6,042 nucleotides of DNA from Clostridia bacterium (lineage in GTDB: Bacteria > Bacillota > Clostridia > Oscillospirales > CAG-382). The notes under the pieces were generated by a model, which was not told the DNA's origin, did not search any database, and saw nothing but the letters and a program-made list of their open reading frames with translations. The position numbers were made by a program, and so were the translations under genes. The stretch is taken from positions 1-6,042 of the forward strand of contig CAAEPN010000053.1 of NCBI GenBank assembly GCA_900757905.1, in the 5' to 3' direction. Positions 1 to 5,823 of the stretch are shown piece by piece (position 1 is the stretch's first letter; each line of letters begins with the position of its first letter).

Positions 1-112
1 GGGCGTCGAGACGCCGCCCCCTACCAGTACACGCAAAGCGTGTAACAGGCTTGCTTCGCAAGCATTCATAGGCGGCAAAGCCGCCTATATGCGCCGTGCT
101 ATCGCGGCATAT
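1..112. repeat. Array of five short inverted repeats (hairpins) downstream of the rnf terminator
   Basis: Five successive inverted repeats fill this stretch: 2-15 (GGCGT/ACGCC around CGAG), 28-44 (7-bp stem, AAA loop), 49-63 (GCTTGC/GCAAGC, TTC loop), 68-88 (9-bp stem ATAGGCGGC, AAA loop) and 87-112 (ATAT plus GCCG paired with CGGC plus ATAT, with a 2-nt bulge). The middle three have perfect stems and 3-nt loops closed by GC pairs. Only the unit after this array (the terminator) has A/T tracts on both sides. No start codon with a ribosome binding site and no coding frame of note is seen here. The array may continue left of the window. It could be a set of terminator-like hairpins for a convergent gene beyond the left edge, or a dispersed repeat family; the sequence does not decide. 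Confidence 0.75.
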
Positions 113-141
113 AAAAAAAGGACGCTTTCGCGTCCTTTTTT
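113..141. terminator. Bidirectional intrinsic terminator at the end of the rnf operon
   Basis: GGACGC (120-125) pairs perfectly with GCGTCC (130-135) around a TTTC loop, which reads GAAA on the minus strand. A run of A (113-119) precedes the stem and a run of T (136-141) follows it, so each strand reads as a GC stem plus a T tract. It starts 17 nt past the rnfB stop codon and is the natural terminator of the minus-strand operon. The symmetry means it could also stop a plus-strand transcript entering from the left. Confidence 0.9.
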
Positions 142-158
142 GCTTCGCCTTTAGGCTA

Positions 159-971
159 CTATTCGGTAATACCGACCTTGCCATCCGCACTCCAGATGAT
201 CTTCCGCGGACAAGCCTCTGCGCACGCACCGCATGAAATGCATTTTTCATAATCAATCTTCGCTACAAAATCCGTCACCGCGATAGCGCCGACCGGACAT
301 TTCTTCTCGCAGAGCTTACAGCCGATACAGCCAACCTCGCAGTACGATTTTGTTACCGGGCCTTTATCCGTGCTGCAACAGCCAACCCAATATTTCGCGT
401 CATACGGAATCAGCCGGATAATGCGCTTCGGACAGACCGCCACGCACGCGCCGCATGCCTTGCACTTGTCATAATCCACCGCCGCAACGCCGTTTATGAT
501 CTTAATTGCGTCAAACTTGCATGCCGCCGCACAGGTCCCAAGACCGATACAACCGTTCGGACACAATTTGTCGCCGCCGGCTAACTTGTTGGCCGCCGCA
601 CAGTCGGCAATGCCCTTGTAAATATACTTCTTTTGGGCAAATTCATGCGTTCCCGAACACATTACCTGCGCCCGGTACCGCTCGCCCATCTCGGCTTTTA
701 CGCCCATGACCTTGCCGATCTCTTCGAGATTTTCCGCCGATACCGAATTGCACGCGTTTACCGGCGCTTTACCGGCTGCAATCGCCTCTGCTAACGCCGC
801 ACAGCCCGAATAGCCGCAGCCGCCGCAGTTGGCGCCCGGCAACAGCTCGGTGATCTTTTCGACGCGCTCGTCGGTAGAAACGGCAAATACTTTGCTTGCA
901 ATCGCAAGGATGATCCCCAGAATTCCGCTCATGACCGCAAAACAGACAAGTGCCATAAGAATGTTATTCAT
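159..971 (-). CDS. rnfB: RnfB, ferredoxin-accepting iron-sulfur subunit of the Rnf complex
   Basis: RnfB is the entry point for electrons from reduced ferredoxin. It is held to the cytoplasmic face of the membrane by one N-terminal helix, here about residues 4-27. The RnfB-type 4Fe-4S domain follows, with C49, C52, C57 and C74 in the hallmark stretch LPGANCGGCGYSGC. Then come C137, C141, C147 and C151, a CxxCxxCxxxCP motif at C170-C180, and a C-terminal two-cluster ferredoxin with motifs at C215-C225 and C244-C254. By family logic this makes about five 4Fe-4S clusters. At 270 aa it is much longer than the proteobacterial protein of roughly 190 aa, as expected in clostridia. Extra cysteines C105, C124, C198, C199 and C211 are not assigned. 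ATG is supported by GGGAGGAG (979-986) 7 nt upstream. It is the last gene, 23 nt after rnfA, and is followed by the terminator. Confidence 0.96.
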   Translation of the reverse strand: MNNILMALVCFAVMSGILGIILAIASKVFAVSTDERVEKITELLPGANCGGCGYSGCAALAEAIAAGKAPVNACNSVSAENLEEIGKVMGVKAEMGERYRAQVMCSGTHEFAQKKYIYKGIADCAAANKLAGGDKLCPNGCIGLGTCAAACKFDAIKIINGVAAVDYDKCKACGACVAVCPKRIIRLIPYDAKYWVGCCSTDKGPVTKSYCEVGCIGCKLCEKKCPVGAIAVTDFVAKIDYEKCISCGACAEACPRKIIWSADGKVGITE

Positions 972-994
972 TGCTTTTCTCCTCCCTTATCCGG

Positions 995-1585
995 TCAAAA
1001 CGGAAGCTTTATGCTGGTAAAGCCGCTGAACGCCATCGCGATAAGTCCCGCCGTCACAAGCGCGATCGGCGTTCCCTTGAAGCAGACCGGCGTTTCGGCA
1101 AGCGCTACTCTCTCGCGTACAAACGAGAAGATCACGATAGCCATTGTAAAGCCGAGCGCGGAACCGAAGCTGAACACCACGGCCGGGATAAACGAATAAT
1201 CGTTCTGAATGCAAAGCAATGCCGAACCTAAGATAGCACAGTTGGTCGTGATAAGCGGCAGATAGATACCAAGCGCCGCATATAACGACGGAACAGCCTT
1301 GCGCAAGAACATTTCCAACAACTGCACAAGCGACGCGATGATCAGAATAAACGCAATCGTCTTTAAATATTCAAGCTCTGCCGGAACGAGGACAAAATGA
1401 TATACGCACCATGTCACCGCCGTCGAAACGGTCATGACAAACGTGACCGCAAGTCCCATGCCGACCGCCGTGGAGGTCTTGTTCGAAAGTCCCAAAAACG
1501 GGCAAATACCTAAAAACCGGGAGAATATGTAGTTGTTGATGAGAATGGACGAAATGAGAAGTCCCAAAATAGCCGTAAACGACAT
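995..1585 (-). CDS. rnfA: RnfA, integral membrane subunit of the Rnf complex
   Basis: RnfA is a six-helix membrane protein that pairs with RnfE as an inverted-topology homologue. Together they hold a 2Fe-2S centre in the membrane that carries electrons across it and is tied to ion pumping (knowledge from Rnf and Nqr structures). The protein is 196 aa, the usual size. The two cluster cysteines are visible: C28 in GICPFLG and C116 in ITTNCAILG. Hydrophobic segments lie roughly at 5-25, 40-62, 74-92, 102-122, 132-154 and 172-190. The ATG overlaps the rnfE TAA by one base (TAATG), with AAAGGAG (1596-1602) 10 nt upstream inside rnfE, so translation is probably coupled. The homologue NqrE is excluded by the neighbouring rnfB and the absence of nqrF. 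Confidence 0.96.
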   Translation of the reverse strand: MSFTAILGLLISSILINNYIFSRFLGICPFLGLSNKTSTAVGMGLAVTFVMTVSTAVTWCVYHFVLVPAELEYLKTIAFILIIASLVQLLEMFLRKAVPSLYAALGIYLPLITTNCAILGSALLCIQNDYSFIPAVVFSFGSALGFTMAIVIFSFVRERVALAETPVCFKGTPIALVTAGLIAMAFSGFTSIKLPF

Positions 1586-2214
1586 TATTTATCCGCTCCT
1601 TTCCGTTTGGCCGCAAAGGTCTTAATAGCTGTTACTGCGGCAATGAGCGTTCCGAGCGTGATAAACGCGCCGGCCGGTTGAGTGAAAAAGCTGATTCCCG
1701 GATAGGCCGCCGGCGTGACCTTCACGTCCCACAGCGTGCCGTTGCCGATAAATTCGCGAATGCCGCCTAAAAGGCCGAGAGCGAACGTGAACCCAAGTCC
1801 CATAAACAAACCGTCAAGCATGGAATCGACCGGCGGATTTTTGGAGGCATACGCTTCCGCACGCGCCAAAATGATACAGTTTACGACGATAAGCGGAATG
1901 AAAAGCCCGAGCGACGCGTCCAGCGCCGGAACATAGGCCTTGATAAGCAATTCGATGGCCGTCACAAAGCCGGAAATGATAACGATGTACGCCGCAATGC
2001 GCACCTGCTTGGGAATGAATTTGCGAAGAAGGGAAATGAGCAGATTCGAAAGCACCAACACCGCCGCCGCCGAAAGTCCCATGCCCACACCGTTTTTCAT
2101 GGACGTGGTCGTAGCAAGCGTCGGACATGTACCGAGCAACTGTACCAAGATCGGGTTTTGGTCGAATAACCCCTCAAAGAACCGTGCCTTGAGAGTCGGT
2201 TTTTCGTTTTTCAT
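1585..2214 (-). CDS. rnfE: RnfE, integral membrane subunit of the Rnf complex
   Basis: RnfE is the partner of RnfA in the membrane core and supplies the other two cysteines of the shared 2Fe-2S centre, here C30 in LGTCPTLA and C113 in VVNCIILARAEAYA. The 209-aa protein has a polar N-terminal stretch (MKNEKPTLKARFFEGLFDQNP), typical of RnfE and longer than in RnfA, then about six hydrophobic segments (roughly 22-38, 44-63, 72-92, 102-119, 133-152 and 180-198) and a lysine-rich tail. The ATG overlaps the rnfG TGA by 4 nt (ATGA), with a strong GAGGAGGA site (2221-2228) 6 nt upstream. NqrD is the close homologue, but the gene context makes this RnfE. Confidence 0.96.
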   Translation of the reverse strand: MKNEKPTLKARFFEGLFDQNPILVQLLGTCPTLATTTSMKNGVGMGLSAAAVLVLSNLLISLLRKFIPKQVRIAAYIVIISGFVTAIELLIKAYVPALDASLGLFIPLIVVNCIILARAEAYASKNPPVDSMLDGLFMGLGFTFALGLLGGIREFIGNGTLWDVKVTPAAYPGISFFTQPAGAFITLGTLIAAVTAIKTFAAKRKGADK

Positions 2215-2912
2215 TTGCTTTCCTCCTCTGTCACAGTGTTTTCCTGTACTCCGGTCTCACCGGCAAGAACGGCAATTTGCTTTAATGCCGTATCGACAGC
2301 CTTTGTCACCGGCTCGCTGGTACGCGTAGCGCCAGCGATCACAATGTCCGAAAGCGTAGCCGCGTCGTCCGAAAAGCCGGCTTTTTGGTTCTTAAACTTG
2401 TCAAGAAAGTCGCTTTTTGTAACCTTATCGCCGATCCCCTTGGTTTCGGACAGCGAAATGATCTGCACGGCCTTGGCAGAACCGTCGGCATTCACCGCCA
2501 CAAGCATATTCACGTTATCCTTAAAGCCCATGGGAGAAACTGCCACGGCATAACCGAATACGTTTTCGTCTTTCTGTATCTCATAGACAGCCGTCACATC
2601 GGCAAGCGTTTCCTCCGGCGTTATGTCCTCGCACACACCGATCTGTTCGGCATTTGCATCCAAAATGTCATAGCCGAGCGGAGCAACGGCAAAATGCAGC
2701 CCGTCGTCGGCATAGATTTCCGAAAGAGCCGTCGCAGTATCCTCTCTGGCATTGAGCGCGATCTTATCTTTGGTAACGGCGTTCACACCGGCCACAAGCA
2801 GCGCCACAAGTGCGCAGATGACAAGCAGGCGCAACGTAATATTTGCCACATAGCCGACATCTCCGGCCTTTTTTACAGTATTTTCCGTTTTGATCTCCTT
2901 ATTTTGCGGCAT
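2211..2912 (-). CDS. rnfG: RnfG, FMN-carrying subunit of the Rnf complex
   Basis: RnfG carries a covalently bound FMN on the outer side of the membrane and takes part in the transmembrane electron path. The 233-aa protein has a polar N-terminal stretch, one membrane anchor (about 23-46) and an FMN-binding domain. Family signatures are SETKGIGDKV (155-164, usually SETPGLG) and AGATRTS (193-199), in which T196 should be the flavin-ester threonine. The residue normally Ser/Thr ahead of GAT is Ala193, and the preceding Asp189 lies one residue further away than in the usual motif. An acidic tail (EEESK) ends the protein. The ATG lies 14 nt inside the end of rnfD, with GGAGGAGG (2921-2928) 8 nt upstream. 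An ApbE-type flavin transferase is needed for maturation and is not in this window. Confidence 0.94.
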   Translation of the reverse strand: MPQNKEIKTENTVKKAGDVGYVANITLRLLVICALVALLVAGVNAVTKDKIALNAREDTATALSEIYADDGLHFAVAPLGYDILDANAEQIGVCEDITPEETLADVTAVYEIQKDENVFGYAVAVSPMGFKDNVNMLVAVNADGSAKAVQIISLSETKGIGDKVTKSDFLDKFKNQKAGFSDDAATLSDIVIAGATRTSEPVTKAVDTALKQIAVLAGETGVQENTVTEEESK

Positions 2913-3876
2913 TTGCTTTCCCTCCTCCGAAACGCACCGGCATGGTGAATTTATCGAGTGCTAACGTAAACAGGTTCATGACTAAAATTGCAAACGACAC
3001 GCCCTCCGGGTAGCCGAAAGAACGGATAAACACCGTGATAAGGCCGCAGCCGACGCCATAGATGAGCCGGCCTTTGGAGGTGACCGGGCTTGTCACATAG
3101 TCGGTCGCCATGAAGAATGCGCCGAGCATAAGACCGCCCGAACATAATTCGTATAACATAAACTGCGTGCCGCTCATGGAGCCGGCCGGGAAAAGAAGCG
3201 TAAGAACGGCGACCGTTCCGATATAAGAGACCGGAATGTGCCAGGTTATCACGCGGCGAAGAAGCAGATAGAGTCCGCCGAGAAGAAGCATGGTCACCGA
3301 GACCTCGCCAAGACAGCCCGGCATTTCGCCAAGGAACATGTCGAGCAAGCTCACATCCGGCACTTCGCCCTTTTGCAGCAGCGCCAGCGGCGTTGCGCTT
3401 GCCACCGCGTCTACCGAAGCGTGCGGCGCGTCAAAGTGCGACATTTCATTGGAGAACGACAAGAACAAGAACACGCGCGCCGCAAGCGCCGGGTTCACGA
3501 CGTTTTTGCCGATACCGCCATATAGCTGCTTGACAATGACGATTGCAAAAAACGCGCCGACCACCACCATCCAGAACGGAATAGAGGAGGGCAGACAAAA
3601 AGCAAGCAAAATTCCCGTCACAACAGCAGACAGATCGCCGATCGTATCGGATTTATGCATAAGCTTGCGGTATAAAAATTCAAATACCACGCACGAGCAC
3701 ACGCTCACAAGCGTCACGGCAAGCGCCCGGAAGCCGAACACATACACGCTCCACGCAAGCGCCGGAAGGAGCGCGATAATGACGTCAAGCATGAGGAAAG
3801 TTGTGGTAACCGGACTATGTACGTGCGGAGAAGCACTCATTTTCAAAAATTTTCTGTTTTGGGTCTCACCTGTCAA
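2899..3876 (-). CDS. rnfD: RnfD, FMN-carrying integral membrane subunit of the Rnf complex (TTG start)
   Basis: RnfD is a polytopic membrane protein with covalent FMN and is thought to be central to ion translocation, like its homologue NqrB. The 325-aa protein shows many hydrophobic segments and the family landmarks NVVNPALAARVFL (125-137), the flavinylation site DAVASATPLA (156-165, with T162 as the expected acceptor), FFMATDYVTSPVTSKGR (254-270) and GYPEGVSFAILVMNL (288-302). The start is TTG at 3874-3876. It is chosen because GGGAGG (3885-3890) lies 8 nt upstream, whereas the first internal ATG (codon 13) has no such site and would remove the N-terminal residues before the conserved region. 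It begins 14 nt after the rnfC stop and overlaps rnfG by 14 nt. RnfD of this length is normal. Confidence 0.95.
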   Translation of the reverse strand: MTGETQNRKFLKMSASPHVHSPVTTTFLMLDVIIALLPALAWSVYVFGFRALAVTLVSVCSCVVFEFLYRKLMHKSDTIGDLSAVVTGILLAFCLPSSIPFWMVVVGAFFAIVIVKQLYGGIGKNVVNPALAARVFLFLSFSNEMSHFDAPHASVDAVASATPLALLQKGEVPDVSLLDMFLGEMPGCLGEVSVTMLLLGGLYLLLRRVITWHIPVSYIGTVAVLTLLFPAGSMSGTQFMLYELCSGGLMLGAFFMATDYVTSPVTSKGRLIYGVGCGLITVFIRSFGYPEGVSFAILVMNLFTLALDKFTMPVRFGGGKANAAK

Positions 3877-3890
3877 CTTCTTCGCCTCCC

Positions 3891-5237
3891 TTACATCTTT
3901 TCGGCAGCAGCCGCCGCCATTTTCTTGCGAAGTGCCTGGATCTGTGCCTTCTTATTGCGGATATGCTGAACGATCGGCACGCGCGCCGGGCACGTATACG
4001 TGCAGCAGCCGCATTCCACGCAGGAAAGAATCCCGAATTTTTCGCACATTTCATCGTTGCCCGCCTTGGAAAAGGCTGCAAGATAATTCGGCATCAAATG
4101 CATGGGACAGACAGCCACACACTTGCCGCAGTGGATACAGGCTGCATTTCCGGCCTTGTCGGTCTCTTTTTCGTCCGAAAGCACAAGGATAGCCGAGGTG
4201 TTTTTCATGATAACGGCATTGAGATCCCATTGAGCCGTACCCATCATCGGGCCGCCGCTTATCACGCGCGCGATGTTGTCCTTCACGCCGCCGCAGAAGT
4301 TAAATACGTCCTCATACGACGTTCCGAGCGGCACACGGATATTTTTCGGCTCGGTTATCGCGTCGCCGTCCACCGTTACCACTCGCTTGATGAGCGGCAT
4401 GCCGGTCGTAAACGCGTCATGCACGGCGGCGGCAGTTTCAGCGTTGAAAATAACGCAGCCGACGTCAGCCGGCAGCTTTCCGGCTGCAAGCTCTTTGCCG
4501 GTAAGCGCGTAAATGAGCTGACGTTCGTCGCCTTGCGGATATTTGGTCTTTAAGACCTCGACCGTGAAGCGGCTGTCGCTGCCGATGGCCTTTGTTAAGC
4601 TCTCTGCGGCGTCTTTTTTGTTGTCCTCAATGGCAAAGACCGCATGGTTTAAGTCTAACGCTTTTAAAAGAATTTTTGCGCCTCCGATAATACGTTCGGG
4701 TTCTTCGAGCATAAGGCGGTGATTGGCGGTAATATACGGCTCGCACTCGGCGCAGTTGATGATGACTTCCTTCGCTTTGCCGATAGCCGACTGAACCTTG
4801 GCGTAGGTCGGGAACGCCGCGCCGCCCATACCGGCAATGCCGGCATTTTTGATGATATCGATGATCGTTTCGGCCGAGGTTTCTTCTAACGGTGTGGGAC
4901 AGGCCTTGATATCCGGGTGAAGCTCGTTTTGAAAGTCGTTTTCGATGATGATATGCGCCGTTTTGCCGTAACCGGTATACGACGGGCGCATTTCGATATC
5001 CTTGACAGTACCGGAAACACTCGCATGAACCGGGCAGGAGAGACCGCTGTCGAAGCGGCCGATAACTTCGCCGAGGTACACGTGGTCGCCTTTTTTAACG
5101 AGCGCCGACGCCGGTGCGCCGATATGCTGCTGCATGGGGATCGACACGGTCGCGGGAGCGGGAAATTCCGTGATAGGGAAATTTCGGGTATGCTTGGAAT
5201 CCGGCACATGGATACCGCCTTTAAAGGTTTTTGCCAT
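3891..5237 (-). CDS. rnfC: RnfC, NADH/NAD+-binding flavin and iron-sulfur subunit of the Rnf complex
   Basis: RnfC is the peripheral cytoplasmic subunit that exchanges electrons with NAD(H) through FMN, and is related to the NuoF/Nqo1 family. The 448-aa protein starts with TFKGGIH, a standard RnfC opening. It then has a barrel-sandwich domain (about 45-85, GDHVYLGEVIG), the nucleotide/FMN domain with GIAGMGGAAFPTYAK (133-147), NCAECEPY (161-168) and KYPQGDERQ (232-240), and a SLBB-like region (about 280-320). A two-cluster ferredoxin domain follows (C367, C370, C373, C377 and C406, C409, C412, C416; C411 is extra). It ends in a short Ala/Lys-rich helix and lacks the long repeat tail of enterobacterial RnfC. 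ATG at 5235-5237 fits the family start, although the nearest Shine-Dalgarno match, AAAGGA (5251-5256), is 13 nt away. It is the first gene of the operon. Confidence 0.97.
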   Translation of the reverse strand: MAKTFKGGIHVPDSKHTRNFPITEFPAPATVSIPMQQHIGAPASALVKKGDHVYLGEVIGRFDSGLSCPVHASVSGTVKDIEMRPSYTGYGKTAHIIIENDFQNELHPDIKACPTPLEETSAETIIDIIKNAGIAGMGGAAFPTYAKVQSAIGKAKEVIINCAECEPYITANHRLMLEEPERIIGGAKILLKALDLNHAVFAIEDNKKDAAESLTKAIGSDSRFTVEVLKTKYPQGDERQLIYALTGKELAAGKLPADVGCVIFNAETAAAVHDAFTTGMPLIKRVVTVDGDAITEPKNIRVPLGTSYEDVFNFCGGVKDNIARVISGGPMMGTAQWDLNAVIMKNTSAILVLSDEKETDKAGNAACIHCGKCVAVCPMHLMPNYLAAFSKAGNDEMCEKFGILSCVECGCCTYTCPARVPIVQHIRNKKAQIQALRKKMAAAAAEKM

Positions 5238-5250
5238 AGCTTTTACCGAG

Positions 5251-5256
5251 TCCTTT
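5251..5256 (-). promoter_or_regulatory. Ribosome binding site of rnfC with unusually long spacing
   Basis: AAAGGA on the minus strand is the best Shine-Dalgarno match ahead of rnfC. It sits 13 nt from the ATG, whereas the other five genes have longer matches at 6 to 10 nt. No in-frame alternative start lies closer to it, and the ATG itself fits the RnfC family start. Initiation on the first gene may therefore be weaker than on the later ones. Confidence 0.55.
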
Positions 5257-5264
5257 CGTCTTTT

Positions 5265-5278
5265 GCCGACAAGTCGGC
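5265..5278 (-). other. Small hairpin in the rnfC 5' leader
   Basis: GCCGAC and GTCGGC form a perfect inverted repeat (5265-5270 with 5273-5278); in RNA this is a 5-bp stem with a 4-nt loop. It lies between the predicted transcript start and the AAAGGA site, 8 nt before the latter. It could stabilise the message or shape access to the ribosome binding site. The stem is too short, and without a T tract, to be a terminator. No riboswitch fold is recognised. Confidence 0.5.
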
Positions 5279-5295
5279 TGATTATAATTTATATT

Positions 5296-5324
5296 ATTTT
5301 ATCACAAATGTGCGCATAATTCAA
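5296..5324 (-). promoter_or_regulatory. Sigma-A-type promoter of the rnf operon with extended -10
   Basis: On the minus strand TTGAAT (5319-5324) serves as -35, followed by a 17-nt spacer and TAAAAT (5296-5301) as -10. The TGA directly before the -10 (5302-5304) makes it an extended -10 element. The predicted transcript start is near 5289, giving a leader of about 50 nt to the rnfC ATG. The surrounding 5281-5310 is the most AT-rich stretch near the operon. A second, weaker reading is TTGTGA (5302-5307) with TATAAT (5281-5286) at 15-nt spacing. No other promoter this good was seen between the genes. Confidence 0.75.
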
Positions 5325-5369
5325 GCGTTTAGCAGAAAAATTTGGTTTTTTATCTGTTTTGGAGTGCCG

Positions 5370-5506
5370 CCCGACAGGGACATGCTTTCCGTGAAACAGA
5401 AAGTTCCCGAAAGGGAACGGGTTTATTCTTTTTGCTTCTGCAAAAAGAACCAAAAAGCAGCTGCTCGGACGTGCAAAAAGTTGCCAGTGGCAAGTTTTTG
5501 TGCGTC
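5370..5506. repeat. Cluster of five hairpins upstream of the rnf promoter
   Basis: From left to right: CCC/GGG around GACA (5370-5379); CTTTC/GAAAG (5385-5389 with 5399-5403); GTTCCC/GGGAAC around a GAAA loop (5403-5418); a perfect 10-bp stem TTCTTTTTGC/GCAAAAAGAA with a TTCT loop (5426-5449); and an 18-position stem with one mismatch and two wobble pairs around an AGT loop (5468-5506). None is followed by a clear T tract outside its own stem, so they are not standard terminators. Compact stems in series resemble dispersed intergenic repeats or a structured RNA. Function is unknown. Confidence 0.65.
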
Positions 5507-5590
5507 GGAAACCGCCGAAACAGGGAGAATTGCGAACGGATGTGAGCAAGGCGACCATGTTTCAAGGAGTCGACTCCGTCCTGCGACCTT

Positions 5591-5703
5591 GGTTCAAATC
5601 GCCGGTCGATACGGTGTTTTGGATAGGATGACCGGCGTTCTACATGTAACTGGCTTTGCATGAATCGCAATTTTGCACAATATCGACGGCAATGATTTGA
5701 ACC
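5591..5703. repeat. Imperfect long inverted repeat, 113 nt overall
   Basis: GGTTCAAATC (5591-5600) is matched by its exact reverse complement at 5694-5703. Inside these ends, GCCGGTCGATA (5601-5611) pairs with TATCGACGGC (5681-5690), with one bulged G on the left and three unpaired bases (5691-5693) on the right. This gives 20 base pairs enclosing 69 nt. A competing 8-bp hairpin exists (CGCCGGTC 5600-5607 with GACCGGCG 5630-5637). No target-site duplication is seen at the ends. It may be a small non-autonomous repeat element or a structured RNA. Confidence 0.6.
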
Positions 5704-5823
5704 GCTGCAAACTCCAAGCATAGTAGAACAGGATATTCAGTTTTGTACAAATTCATAACCGATTCTTTTGATAACAATAGGTTATGACGGACATCAAAAG
5801 GGAAGCTATGGGGTTGTGGGAAT

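Noticed and set aside
1..112. CRISPR array
   Set aside because: The units are different hairpins with no repeated sequence, and no regular spacers or cas genes are present.
2385..2948. Plus-strand open frame of 187 codons
   Set aside because: It is entirely antisense to rnfG and the end of rnfD; the composition is His/Arg-rich shadow sequence.
3290..4192. Plus-strand open frame of 300 codons
   Set aside because: It lies opposite rnfD and rnfC, both of which have clear family motifs and ribosome binding sites. It has no recognisable domain and is a shadow of GC-rich coding DNA.
159..5237. Na+-NQR operon instead of Rnf
   Set aside because: The A, C, D, E and G subunits are homologous to Nqr proteins, but RnfB and the ferredoxin domain of RnfC are present and there is no NqrF-type NADH/FAD protein.
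5566..5577. GGAGTCGACTCC palindrome as a regulator operator
   Set aside because: It is a perfect 12-nt palindrome, but it is over 240 nt upstream of the only promoter found and sits inside repeat-rich DNA. Nothing links it to a known regulator.
5560..5610. tRNA-like TTCAAAT loop motif
   Set aside because: GGTTCAAATC resembles a T-loop, and so does the copy at 5694-5703 on the other strand. The flanking bases do not form a 5-bp T-stem, and no acceptor, D or anticodon arm could be built on either strand.
4917..5663. Plus-strand open frame of 248 codons
   Set aside because: It covers the start of rnfC, the rnf promoter and non-coding repeats, which no single gene would do. No ribosome binding site or family motif is seen.
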